Source: DASZHJ01 sp035517495
GTDB lineage: Bacteria > Pseudomonadota > Alphaproteobacteria > ATCC43930 > CGMCC-115725
Direction of reading: 5' to 3'
Length of the DNA: 64,000 bases
NCBI GenBank assembly: GCA_035517495.1
Contig: DATIYT010000019.1
Coordinates: 54,060-118,059, forward strand
Shown here: positions 34,697 through 42,836 of the stretch, piece by piece
How positions within the stretch are numbered: the first letter of the stretch is position 1
Layout of the letters: the number at the start of each line of letters is the position of its first letter
Notes under the pieces: model-generated
Told to the model about the DNA's origin: nothing
Databases searched by the model: none
What the model saw: the letters and a program-made list of their open reading frames with translations, nothing else
Position numbers and translations under genes: made by a program

Positions 34697-34808
34697 CACA
34701 GATGGAGACAGATATACACAGATCGATGCAGACGAAGCTCGTGCGGCTCGTGTGCAGATCCCTCGCTCTGCGGCAGCCCGTCGCCTATCTGCGTGCATCT
34801 GTGTCAAC
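34697..34808. repeat. CACAGAT-type intergenic palindrome
   Basis: The left arm has repeated ACACAGAT, GACAGAT and GATGCAGAC elements (34697-34732). The right arm has the complementary TATCTGCGTGCATCTGTGT (34785-34803). The same type recurs near 38451, 42700 and 61734. It lies upstream of the HD-domain gene and carries no gene. Confidence 0.65.
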
Positions 34809-34949
34809 TGGTTCTTGTCGGAGCACCCCCGAAACGATCGGGCAGGAAGAGCCCGGCTCAATGGTAGGCCACGGAGACGGCACGCCGAGAGCGCAATCCG
34901 GCGAAGTGTGAGCGGTTCGCCGTCAGATTGCGCGACACAATCAACGAAT

Positions 34950-34991
34950 CTAGAGCGTGATCCGATTCTGTCCCATCGGATCACGCTCTAG
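34950..34991. repeat. Perfect 17-bp stem hairpin
   Basis: CTAGAGCGTGATCCGAT is paired perfectly with its complement across an 8-base loop. I recall similar GAGCGTGATCC hairpins scattered in alphaproteobacterial genomes. Here it lies between the divergent HD-domain and DMT transporter genes, 50 bases before the transporter start, so it is not an obvious terminator and may be a mobile palindrome or a regulatory stem. Confidence 0.7.
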
Positions 34992-35041
34992 CCCTCCTTC
35001 GCCCGTGTCTCCGCGCCGCTGCTCCTCTATTCTTGCTGCCC

Positions 35042-36001
35042 ATGTCCGTCCAATCGCAGGCAGCCGCCCGCTCGCTTCGGCCCAAGGAGAACATCCGGCG
35101 CGGCATCCTCTACGTTTGTGCCTCGGCGTTGATCTCGGCCTTCATGAGCGTCTCGATCAAGTGGCTCTCGGATACTTATCCGGCGGTGGAGCTGACTTTT
35201 TTTCGCTGCGTCTTTGGCTTTATTCCGGTGGCGCTCATCGTGCACCGCGGCGGCGGGCTTAAGACTCTCAAGACCCGCCGCCGTCTCGCACATTTCCTGC
35301 GCGCGCTCGCCTGGACCGTATCCTTTCTGACGAGCTTTCTGGCGCTGCACTTCCTTGGGCTCGCCGATGCGGTCGCGCTCTCGTTCTTGGCGCCGATCTT
35401 CATGACCGTGCTTTCGGTGCCGATGCTGGGCGAGCAGGTCGGCATCCACCGCTGGAGCGCCGTGTTGGTGGGCTTCATCGGCGTCGTCTTCATGGCGCAG
35501 CCGCAAGGACAAGTGTTCCAGATCGGCACGATCTTCGGCATTACCAGCGCATTCTTCTGGGGGGTTGGCTCGATCAGCGTGCGGCAGCTCACGCACAGCG
35601 AGAGCACGCCCGCAATCACCTTCTACACGCATTTTTTCGCGGCGCTGATTCTGGCGGTGGCGTTGCCGTTTTTTTGGGTGACCCCGACATGGCAGGGCGC
35701 GCTTGCCATGCTGGCGGTGGGGATCATGGGTGGCACGTCGCAATTTTGGGCGACTCAGGCGCTTTCCTACGCACCCGCCGGGGCAATCGCGCCCTTCAAC
35801 TATACGCAAATGGTCTGGGCCGTGATCCTGGGCTTCCTGATCTGGCACGACCTGCCAGGCCGCAACCTTCTGATCGGTGTAACCCTAGTGATCGCGAGCG
35901 GCCTTTATATTCTCTACCGAGAGATGCGCCGCGCGCGCATGGCGGCCGCAGCCGCAGCACTGGCCCGGCCCGGATTCGACCCGAGCCGGGGTGCGGAGTA
36001 G
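35042..36001 (+). CDS. DMT superfamily (EamA) transporter
   Basis: About 319 residues with ten hydrophobic segments in two repeats of five, the EamA layout (for example GILYVCASALISAFMSVSIK and LGLADAVALSFLAPIFMTVL; GTIFGITSAFFWGVGSISVR and LSYAPAGAIAPFNYTQMVWA). The family exports or imports small metabolites such as amino acids or purines. The substrate is not predictable. A TTG three codons upstream is an alternative start. It stands 115 bases before the GYD gene and may be transcribed with it. Confidence 0.9.
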   Translation: MSVQSQAAARSLRPKENIRRGILYVCASALISAFMSVSIKWLSDTYPAVELTFFRCVFGFIPVALIVHRGGGLKTLKTRRRLAHFLRALAWTVSFLTSFLALHFLGLADAVALSFLAPIFMTVLSVPMLGEQVGIHRWSAVLVGFIGVVFMAQPQGQVFQIGTIFGITSAFFWGVGSISVRQLTHSESTPAITFYTHFFAALILAVALPFFWVTPTWQGALAMLAVGIMGGTSQFWATQALSYAPAGAIAPFNYTQMVWAVILGFLIWHDLPGRNLLIGVTLVIASGLYILYREMRRARMAAAAAALARPGFDPSRGAE

Positions 36002-36116
36002 CATTGGAATATGCACGCTGCTCGGCGCTGCCGATAACGGCGACCAAAGACTTCGCCGACCACATGGCGAGCACCTTCATCGCCGGGCTGGAGCGACAGG
36101 GCTGATGGAGGACGCC

Positions 36117-36410
36117 ATGGCAACCTACGTGATGCTCGCGCAGTGGACCGAGCAAGGCATGCGCCAGGTAGAGGACTCGCCCAAACGCGTCGACGCCGCC
36201 AAGCGCATGCTGAGAGAGATGGGCGGCGAGTTCCGGGTTTTCTACATGACCATGGGCGAGTTCGACTTGGTCGCGATATACGACGCGCCCGACGATGCGA
36301 TTGCCGCGCGGTTTACCTTAATGCTGGGAAAGATGGGCAACGTACGTACCAGATCCTTGAAGGCGTTCCCCGAGGCCGCCTACCGCGAGATCATCGGCTC
36401 GCTCCGCTGA
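36117..36410 (+). CDS. GYD domain protein
   Basis: The 97-residue product opens ATYVMLAQWTEQGMRQVEDS, then has GGEFRVFYMTMGEFDLVAIY with DAPDDAIAARFTLMLGKMG, the full GYD pattern (a small ferredoxin-like fold). GGAGG is five bases before the ATG. The family is widespread, dimeric and without a proven function. It follows the DMT transporter on the same strand. Confidence 0.88.
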   Translation: MATYVMLAQWTEQGMRQVEDSPKRVDAAKRMLREMGGEFRVFYMTMGEFDLVAIYDAPDDAIAARFTLMLGKMGNVRTRSLKAFPEAAYREIIGSLR

Positions 36411-36845
36411 GCCGAGGGGCGATTTACCCTGTGGCGTCAATTCCGGCGCATGGGCCGTCGCAAAATTTGACGGTCATCCGGCCTGAAGCTGCGTGCCGGT
36501 GAGAAAAGCAAGCCCTTACAAGGGCTGGCATATTATTTGCTAAACTTGACGGGTGTTAAAGGCGTTCGCGCAAACGGCGGCGGGCGGATGGAGGACCCCG
36601 TTTCGTCGAGAGTGTGTATGGAGGGAATGCGCACCTCAGCAATGAAGGCTGAGAAAGCCCGTCTGATCAGGCCAGCAAGCACTTTTCCAAAGATTGATTA
36701 ACGACAGATGCGCGTTGATCCGAGGGCTTCCGGCATTTGCAATGTGTTGGAGTTTATTGAATTTGGCTGTAGCTGTATCCGTTCTAACAACCAAAGCGGC
36801 GCGCCGTGGGCAAGCGCCAAGAGGTGGAGGATGAAGCGCGGAACC
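36411..36845. other. Intergenic region with a short hairpin, no supported gene
   Basis: About 435 bases. A 6-bp stem AGCCCT/AGGGCT with loop TACA at 36511-36526 is followed by an AT-rich run, terminator-like but weak. The remainder shows no clear coding signal. Confidence 0.4.
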
Positions 36846-37097
36846 ATGAGTTCGTACACGGATCTGGAATGGACCGACAAGGTCTGGAGCGCCTATCGGC
36901 ACGCGCTGGTGCGCCTAGAGATCGCGCGCCAGGACCTCGCCGTCGCGATCGAGGAAAAGGACACCGAGGCCGAGAAGCTCGCCCGCGCGCAGCTAAGCGA
37001 CTGGGGCACCTACTGCCTGCAATTAGGCAAGGTCGCGCAGGGCACGCTGATCGCGAGGAAAGTCCCGGACAACAACCGCCCGGCGGCGCAAGGCTGA
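36846..37097 (+). CDS. Small hypothetical cytoplasmic protein
   Basis: About 83 residues, helical and charged (VWSAYRHALVRLEIARQDLA, then EEKDTEAEKLARAQLSDWG). I do not recognise a family. Starts at 36831 or further up (36708) are open, but the ATG at 36846 begins the recognisable compact part. It converges on the glutathione transferase gene with a gap of seven bases. The codon use matches the chromosome, which is the main reason to accept it. Confidence 0.55.
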   Translation: MSSYTDLEWTDKVWSAYRHALVRLEIARQDLAVAIEEKDTEAEKLARAQLSDWGTYCLQLGKVAQGTLIARKVPDNNRPAAQG

Positions 37098-37104
37098 GAA
37101 CACT

Positions 37105-37686
37105 TCACGCTGGCAATTCGTAGCCGACCTTGGACTCGACCTCGATCGTGCGCTTGACCGCAGGCCGCGCCATTATACGCTCGTAATGTGCATCGAGCGC
37201 CGGAAGGGTGCCCGGCTTGAGCTCGAGGAAATTCCGGAATCGCCAGTAGAGACGGAACAGGTGGATGTCGGCGATCGAATAGCGGCCGATCGCCCACTCC
37301 TTGTCGCCGAGACGGCGCTCCGCATGTCCGTAGACTTCGCGCGCGTAATCGAGCCCGCGCGCGCGAGCGGGATGCAAGGTCGCCGCAATGAAGGACATCC
37401 ACGAGATCACCCGTGCCTCCGCTTCGGGATCGCCCGCGGGCCAGAGCCCGGCTTCGGGATGGCGGCGGGCGAGGTAATAAAAAATCGCCGCCACCTCGGT
37501 GAGCGGTCGGCCATCAACCACGAGGGTCGGCACCTTCCCTTCGGGATTGATCGCAAGGTACGCGGCTTGCCGTTGCTCCTTCTTGCCGAGCGAGATCGGC
37601 CTACTCTCGAAGGGCACGCCGATCTCATGGAGCGCGATATGCGGCGCCATGGAACTGGAACCGGGAGCGAAATAGAGGGTGAGCAT
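37105..37686 (-). CDS. Glutathione S-transferase
   Basis: The N-terminal thioredoxin-like domain reads LTLYFAPGSSSMAPHIALHE with the cis-proline and glutathione contact EGKVPTLVVDGRPLTEVAAI. The C-terminal helical domain has the N-capping motif YSIADIHLFRLYWRF. The 193-residue length fits, and an Ser-rich active site (GSSS) is typical of the bacterial beta/theta-like type. The family conjugates or reduces electrophiles with glutathione. The ATG at 37686 was chosen over an upstream start because the domain begins there. Confidence 0.9.
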   Translation of the reverse strand: MLTLYFAPGSSSMAPHIALHEIGVPFESRPISLGKKEQRQAAYLAINPEGKVPTLVVDGRPLTEVAAIFYYLARRHPEAGLWPAGDPEAEARVISWMSFIAATLHPARARGLDYAREVYGHAERRLGDKEWAIGRYSIADIHLFRLYWRFRNFLELKPGTLPALDAHYERIMARPAVKRTIEVESKVGYELPA

Positions 37687-37830
37687 CGGGGCTGGGTCCG
37701 AAAGGTTGGGCGCACCACCATGCACGCCCAAGCACCGCTCGCCAAGCGCAATCGCGTGAGCCTAATCTACAGATTGTCCCACAAACTCCCGATGCTCTTT
37801 TTCAAATCCTCTCACGCCGGGAACCAACCG

Positions 37831-38307
37831 ATGCCGAACAAATTGTTGGCCCTTGCCTTCGCCGCCTTCTGCACCATCTGGCTCGGCATGTCCGACGCCA
37901 CCGCCGCTGACGCGAAGCTGATCACGAAGCCGAGCGCTCACTCGGTCAAGGAAACCATCGAGCGCTTCGAGCGCGCGGTCATGGACAAGGGCTGGGTGGT
38001 GTTCACCGAGATCGACCACGCGGCCGCCGCGGCCAAGGTCGGGCTCGAGCTGAAGCCGCGCACGGTCGTGATCTTCGGCAACCCCAAGCTCGGAACCGCG
38101 CCGATGCAGGGGACACCGACACTCGCGATCGACCTGCCGCTGAAGGCGCTCGTCTGGCAGGACGAAACCGGCAAGGTTTGGCTCAGCTATAACAGCGCCG
38201 ACTATCTCGCCGATGTCTACGCGCGCCATGGCCGCGAGCTTCCCGCCGACGCGCGCTCCGGCATCGGCGATCTGTTGAATCAACTCAGCGATCAGGCAGT
38301 GAAGTAG
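37831..38307 (+). CDS. Exported DUF302 domain protein
   Basis: A signal peptide (LLALAFAAFCTIWLGMSDAT, then AADAK) precedes a DUF302 domain: SVKETIERFERAVMDKGWVV, then GLELKPRTVVIFGNPKLGTA, then IDLPLKALVWQDETGKVWLS. These strands and the P-K-L-G-T motif define the family. DUF302 proteins are periplasmic and of unknown function, and some lie near cytochrome or sulfur genes. An upstream ATG at 37792 is possible. It diverges from the glutathione transferase gene. Confidence 0.88.
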   Translation: MPNKLLALAFAAFCTIWLGMSDATAADAKLITKPSAHSVKETIERFERAVMDKGWVVFTEIDHAAAAAKVGLELKPRTVVIFGNPKLGTAPMQGTPTLAIDLPLKALVWQDETGKVWLSYNSADYLADVYARHGRELPADARSGIGDLLNQLSDQAVK

Positions 38308-38357
38308 CGGCGCATTTCTCTTTTGCGTCACGCAAGCCGCGAAAAACTGCGAAGGCG

Positions 38358-38436
38358 AAGGAGATTTGGGGATGACCGGGCATCGGGGGGAATCGAGGTG
38401 ACCTTCGCTTCATCTCGATGACACCCCCAATCTCCT
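38358..38436. repeat. GGGGATT-type imperfect palindrome
   Basis: The left arm AGGAGATTTGGGG and the right arm CCCCCAATCTCCT are complementary with one mismatch. Related arms occur near 45715 and around 54880-55076. It is directly followed by a CACAGAT-type element. Intergenic, no gene. Confidence 0.55.
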
Positions 38437-38450
38437 AAAGTCTGAGTCAC

Positions 38451-38537
38451 GCAGATTAAATCAGATACACGTCCGATCTCATCCACCGCCATCGTCTGTA
38501 TGCGTCTGTCCTGATCCGCTCCCATCCGCGTACACCC
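38451..38537. repeat. CACAGAT-type palindrome, degenerate
   Basis: The left part CACGCAGATTAAATCAGATACACG is balanced by CGTCTGTATGCGTCTGTCCTG on the right. It is a degenerate member of the family best seen at 34697 and 42700. It lies 90 bases upstream of sucC. Confidence 0.5.
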
Positions 38538-38630
38538 GTTGTTTCCAACAAGTGGGTTGCACCCCCGCCGCCGCCGGGCTAAGCCAGAGGCCTCGCGTTC
38601 GCGCACCCCCGGAGGCTCGGGTTTACCCCC

Positions 38631-39827
38631 ATGAACATCCACGAATATCAGGCGAAATCTCTGCTTCAAAAATATGGCGTGGCGGTGCCCAAGGGCGGCG
38701 TCGCCTATACGCCCGAGGAGGCGGAACGCGTGGCGCGCGGCCTGGGCGCGCCGGTGATGGTCGTGAAGGCGCAGATACACGCGGGCGGGCGCGGCGCCGG
38801 GCGCTTTAAGGACGATCCCAACGGCAAGGGCGGTGTGCGTCTCGTGAAGTCTCCGGAGGAGGCGGCCGAGGCCGCTCATGCCATGCTGGGCCATGTGCTC
38901 GTCACCAAGCAGACGGGACCCCAGGGCCGCGAAGTGCGCCGCGTCTACATCGAGGAAGGAAGCGACATCAAGCGCGAGCTCTATCTGGGCTTGCTGCTGG
39001 ACCGCAAGACCTCGCGCATCACCATGATGGCGTCGACCGAGGGCGGGATGGAGATCGAGGAGGTCGCGGCGAAACATCCCGAGAAGATCCTCCGTGTCGC
39101 GATCGATCCGGCGACGGGAATGCAGGCCTTCCACGCGCGGCGGCTCGCTTTCGGTCTGGGCCTTGTGGGAAAGCAGGTGGCGGCCGCCACCAAATTCATG
39201 CTGGCGATTTACCAGGCCTTCACCGGGCTTGACGCCTCGGTCGTCGAGATCAATCCGCTGGTGGTGACCGGCGAAGGATTCGTGATCGCGCTCGACGCCA
39301 AGATGAACTTCGACGACAACGCGCTCTTCCGCCACAAGGACGTGGCCGAAATGCGTGATGAGACCGAGGAGGATCCCGCCGAGGTCGAGGCCGAAAAGCA
39401 CGCGCTCAACTATGTGAAGCTCGACGGCAATATCGGCTGCATGGTGAACGGCGCCGGGCTCGCCATGGCGACCATGGACATCATCAAGCTCTATGGTGGT
39501 GCGCCCGCGAATTTCCTCGACGTAGGCGGCGGTGCCACCAAGGAGCGCGTCACCACCGCATTCAAGCTGATCCTGAGCGATCCTCATGTGGAGGGAATTC
39601 TCGTCAACATCTTTGGCGGCATCATGCGCTGCGACGTGATCGCCGAGGGGATCGTGGCGGCGGCGCGCGAAGTAAGCCTGCACGTGCCGCTGGTGGTGCG
39701 GCTTGAGGGCACCAACGTACGCTTGGGCAAGAAAATCCTCGCGGACTCTGGCCTCCCCATCGTCACCGCCGACAACCTCGCCGACGCCGCCGAGAAGGTG
39801 GTCACGGCCGTGAAGGAGGCCGCGTGA
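38631..39827 (+). CDS. sucC: Succinyl-CoA synthetase, ADP-forming, beta subunit
   Basis: The protein begins NIHEYQAKSLLQKYGVAVPK, with the ATP-grasp motif VVKAQIHAGGRGAGRF, and later NPLVVTGEGFVIALDAKMNF, GCMVNGAGLAMATMDIIKLY and GGGATKERVTTAFKL, near-identical to alphaproteobacterial SucC. An insertion of a few residues (DDPNGKGG) after the glycine-rich loop is known from some relatives. It catalyses the substrate-level phosphorylation step of the TCA cycle with SucD. At 398 residues it is full length. It is not followed by sucAB in this window, unlike in many relatives. A malate-CoA ligase (MtkA) reading fits the sequence less well. Confidence 0.95.
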   Translation: MNIHEYQAKSLLQKYGVAVPKGGVAYTPEEAERVARGLGAPVMVVKAQIHAGGRGAGRFKDDPNGKGGVRLVKSPEEAAEAAHAMLGHVLVTKQTGPQGREVRRVYIEEGSDIKRELYLGLLLDRKTSRITMMASTEGGMEIEEVAAKHPEKILRVAIDPATGMQAFHARRLAFGLGLVGKQVAAATKFMLAIYQAFTGLDASVVEINPLVVTGEGFVIALDAKMNFDDNALFRHKDVAEMRDETEEDPAEVEAEKHALNYVKLDGNIGCMVNGAGLAMATMDIIKLYGGAPANFLDVGGGATKERVTTAFKLILSDPHVEGILVNIFGGIMRCDVIAEGIVAAAREVSLHVPLVVRLEGTNVRLGKKILADSGLPIVTADNLADAAEKVVTAVKEAA

Positions 39828-39867
39828 TGCGCAAAATAGTTGTCAGCCTCTCTTCGGGCACCTGCTG

Positions 39868-40743
39868 ATGGCGATCCTCGTCAACAGCTCCACCAAGGTG
39901 ATCTGCCAGGGCTTCACCGGCGCGCAGGGCACTTTCCATTCCGAGCAGGCGATCGCCTACGGCACCAAGATGGTGGGCGGGATCACGCCCGGCAAAGGCG
40001 GCACCACGCATCTCGATCTCCCGGTCTTCGACACGGTCGCGGAAGCGGTCGCCAAGACCAGCGCCACCGCGTCCGCGATCTATGTGCCGCCGCCCTTTGC
40101 GGCAGACGCGATCCTCGAGGCGATCGACGCCGAGGTGCCGCTCATCGTCTGCATCACCGAAGGTATTCCTGTCCTCGACATGGTGACGGTGAAGCGGACG
40201 CTCGTGGGCTCGAAGAGCCGCTTGATCGGCCCCAACTGCCCCGGCGTCATCACCCCCGAACAGTGCAAGATCGGGATCATGCCGGGCCACATCCACACCA
40301 AAGGCCATGTGGGGATCGTCTCGCGCTCGGGGACGCTTACCTATGAGGCGGTCGCGCAGACGACCGCCGCGGGTCTTGGGCAATCAAGCTGCGTCGGCAT
40401 CGGCGGCGATCCCGTCAACGGCACCAACTTCATCGACGTGCTGGAGCTGTTCCTCGGCGACCCGGAAACGCAATCGATCATCATGATCGGCGAGATTGGC
40501 GGCTCCGCCGAGGAAGATGCGGCCGAGTTCATCCGACGCAGCAAAATCAAGAAGCCGATGGTGGGATTCATCGCGGGTGCGACCGCGCCACCGGGCCGCC
40601 GCATGGGCCATGCGGGCGCGATCATCTCGGGCGGTACCGGCACCGCCGCACACAAGATGGAGGCGATGCGCAGCGCCGGCATCACCGTCGCTGATTCGCC
40701 GGCCGCACTCGGCAGCACCATGGTCGAGGTGCTGAAGAAATGA
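39868..40743 (+). CDS. sucD: Succinyl-CoA synthetase, ADP-forming, alpha subunit
   Basis: AILVNSSTKVICQGFTGAQG is the CoA-binding start. The active-site histidine lies in PGRRMGHAGAIISGG and the LIGPNCPGVITPEQCKIGIM block is conserved. It is 291 residues, standard length, 40 bases after sucC, so the pair is one operon. Its stop is followed at 14 bases by an ACGGAGG-type palindrome. It is the CoA and succinyl-phosphate handling subunit of the enzyme. Confidence 0.95.
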   Translation: MAILVNSSTKVICQGFTGAQGTFHSEQAIAYGTKMVGGITPGKGGTTHLDLPVFDTVAEAVAKTSATASAIYVPPPFAADAILEAIDAEVPLIVCITEGIPVLDMVTVKRTLVGSKSRLIGPNCPGVITPEQCKIGIMPGHIHTKGHVGIVSRSGTLTYEAVAQTTAAGLGQSSCVGIGGDPVNGTNFIDVLELFLGDPETQSIIMIGEIGGSAEEDAAEFIRRSKIKKPMVGFIAGATAPPGRRMGHAGAIISGGTGTAAHKMEAMRSAGITVADSPAALGSTMVEVLKK

Positions 40744-40756
40744 CACAACGGGAGAG

Positions 40757-40935
40757 TTTCACCACGGAGGCACGGAGGACACGGAGTGTCTATCCCTCGC
40801 GGCAATCGCTTCACGGCCTCGCTTTCTGCGAAGGTGGAACCCGATCTATTTCTGTAATCGATACCTACGTTCGTTCGAGGGATTCTGAGCGGAGTTATTG
40901 CCTTCTCTGTGACCTCCGTGCCTCCGTGATGAGAC
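40757..40935. repeat. ACGGAGG-type palindrome between sucD and formate dehydrogenase
   Basis: The left arm TTTCACCACGGAGGCACGGA and GGACACGGAG pair with the right arm TTCTCTGTGACCTCCGTGCC and TCCGTGATGA. The central part (about 110 bases) is not repeated elsewhere. The same type occurs at 54936 and as single arms near 46600 and 59021. Confidence 0.7.
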
Positions 40936-40989
40936 TTCATTTTCTTGATCCGACGCATATCGCTGACACGATACGTTCAGGCGGCTGCG

Positions 40990-42690
40990 ATGAATGAGCC
41001 GTCACAGCCCAAGCGCGCCATTCATCCGGGCGCCGGACGCCGGCGCGGCCTCGATCATCCGAAGGGCCGCCAGGTCGAGCCGGAAGCGCTCGCGGAGGTG
41101 CAGGCGCTCTTGGGGGAAGAGCCGCGGCGGCGCGACCTGCTGATCGAATTCCTGCATCTGATCCAGGACAAATACGGCTGCCTGCACGCGCGGCATCTGG
41201 CGGCGCTGGCACAGGAGATGAAGCTTGCGCAGGTGGAGGTCTACGAGGTCGCTTCGTTCTACGCGCATTTCGACATCGTGCTGGAGGGTGAGACACCGCC
41301 GCCCGCGCTGACGGTCCGGATCTGCGATAGCCTCAGCTGCGAGCTGATGGGCGCGAAGAAGCTGCTCGCGGCGCTGCCGGCGAAGCTGGGGCCCAGTGTA
41401 CGCGTGGTGCGCGCGCCCTGCATGGGCGGCTGCCACAATGCGCCGGTCGCCGCGATCGGCCATGCGCTGCACGAGCACGCGACCATCGAGAGCGTTGCCC
41501 GCGCAGCCGCCATTGGCGAGACTCATCCGCACATTCCCGCTTATATCGGCTTCGAGCGCTATCGGGCCGAGGGCGGTTACAAGCTGCTCCAATCCTGCCT
41601 CGCGGGAGAGCGCAACATCGACGACATGACGAAGACCATCGAGAGCTCGCAGTTGCGCGGTCTCGGCGGCGCGGGCTTCCCCGCGGGAAGCAAGGTGCGC
41701 CTGGTGCGCAACGAGAAGCCGCCGCGGCTCATGGCCGTCAACGCCGATGAGGGCGAGCCCGGCACCTTCAAGGACCGGCATTATCTCGAGACCGACCCGC
41801 ATCGCATCCTCGAGGGGATGCTGATGGGTGCTTGGGCGGTGGAAGCGGCCGACGTCTACATCTATCTCCGCGACGAGTATCCGCAGTGCCGAGAGATTTT
41901 GCGCACCGAGATCGCGAAGGTCGAGCAGGCGGGGCTCGCCAAACACACGCGCATCCATCTGCGGCGCGGCGCCGGCGCCTATATCTGCGGCGAGGAATCG
42001 GCGATGCTGGAGAGCATCGAGGGAAAGCGCGGCCTGCCGCGCCACAAGCCGCCCTATCCCGCGCAGGTGGGTCTCTTCGGCCGCCCCACCCTCATCAACA
42101 ACGTCGAGACGCTTTACTGGGTGCGCGACATCTTCGAGAAGGGAGCAGAATGGTTCGGCTCCCAAGGACGCCGCGGCCGCAAGGGACCGCGCAGCTTCTC
42201 GGTCTCGGGCTGCGTGAAAAATCCCGGCGTCAAGCTCGCGCCCGCCGGCATCACCGTGCGCGAACTGATCGACGAGTTCTGCGGCGGAATGGCGGAAGGC
42301 CACGCCTTCCGAGGGTATCTGCCGGGCGGCGCTTCCGGCGGCATTCTTCCGGCATCCCTGGGCGATCTGCCGCTCGATTTCGGGACGCTCGAAGCCCATG
42401 GCAGCTTCATCGGTTCGGCAGCGGTTGTGGTCCTCTCCGACAAAGACAATATGAGAGATGTGGCGCTCAACCTGCTGCGCTTCTTCGAGGACGAAAGCTG
42501 CGGGCAATGCACGCCCTGCCGCGTCGGCACCGAGAAGGCGGTCAGGCTCATGCAGGAAAGGCGCTGGGATCAGGCGCTGATTGAGGAGCTGGCGCGGGTG
42601 ATGACGGATGCTTCGATCTGCGGGCTCGGCCAGGCCGCGATGAATCCGGTGAAGCAGGTGATCAAGCACTTCCCGGAGGATGTGACGTGA
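40990..42690 (+). CDS. Formate dehydrogenase beta subunit, NuoE-NuoF fusion (Fdh1B type)
   Basis: Residues 30-180 are NuoE-like with the 2Fe-2S ligands C112, C117, C144 and C148 (ICDSLSC ... CMGGC). The rest is NuoF-like: FMN/NADH region LRGLGGAGFPAGSKVRLVRN, then GAYICGEESAMLESIEGKR, and 4Fe-4S cysteines C504, C507, C510 and C544 (SCGQCTPCR ... ICG). This fusion is the beta subunit of NAD-dependent tungsten or molybdenum formate dehydrogenases such as M. extorquens Fdh1. It passes electrons from the alpha subunit to NAD+. A repeat lies between it and the alpha gene. A start at 40990 gives the natural N-terminus. Confidence 0.93.
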   Translation: MNEPSQPKRAIHPGAGRRRGLDHPKGRQVEPEALAEVQALLGEEPRRRDLLIEFLHLIQDKYGCLHARHLAALAQEMKLAQVEVYEVASFYAHFDIVLEGETPPPALTVRICDSLSCELMGAKKLLAALPAKLGPSVRVVRAPCMGGCHNAPVAAIGHALHEHATIESVARAAAIGETHPHIPAYIGFERYRAEGGYKLLQSCLAGERNIDDMTKTIESSQLRGLGGAGFPAGSKVRLVRNEKPPRLMAVNADEGEPGTFKDRHYLETDPHRILEGMLMGAWAVEAADVYIYLRDEYPQCREILRTEIAKVEQAGLAKHTRIHLRRGAGAYICGEESAMLESIEGKRGLPRHKPPYPAQVGLFGRPTLINNVETLYWVRDIFEKGAEWFGSQGRRGRKGPRSFSVSGCVKNPGVKLAPAGITVRELIDEFCGGMAEGHAFRGYLPGGASGGILPASLGDLPLDFGTLEAHGSFIGSAAVVVLSDKDNMRDVALNLLRFFEDESCGQCTPCRVGTEKAVRLMQERRWDQALIEELARVMTDASICGLGQAAMNPVKQVIKHFPEDVT

Positions 42691-42699
42691 TGGTCGTGG

Positions 42700-42802
42700 T
42701 CAGACGGAATACACAAATGCATGCCGATGAACGCAGATGGACACAAATTCAGAATCAAGAAATCTGTATGCATCTGTGTGCATCCGTGTCCATCGGTGCA
42801 TT
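42700..42802. repeat. CACAGAT-type palindrome inside the formate dehydrogenase operon
   Basis: The left arm contains ACACAAATGCATGCCGATGA and CGCAGATGGACACA, the right arm ATCTGTATGCATCTGTGTGC and ATCCGTGTCCATCGG. It occupies nearly all of the gap between the beta and alpha genes. Confidence 0.7.
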
Positions 42803-42836
42803 GCGCGACTTGGTCTTGTTGCGCGAGGAGCAGTAA

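Noticed and set aside
38328..39683. Minus-strand frame opposite sucC
   Set aside because: The product is a low-complexity His/Gly/Asp/Leu-rich shadow of sucC with no domain.
38631..40743. Malate-CoA ligase (mtkAB) instead of succinyl-CoA synthetase
   Set aside because: The beta subunit start and many internal blocks fit SucC better than MtkA, and no serine-cycle genes are seen nearby.
41002..42669. Long minus-strand frame opposite the formate dehydrogenase beta gene
   Set aside because: Antisense of a gene with all cofactor motifs; no independent support.
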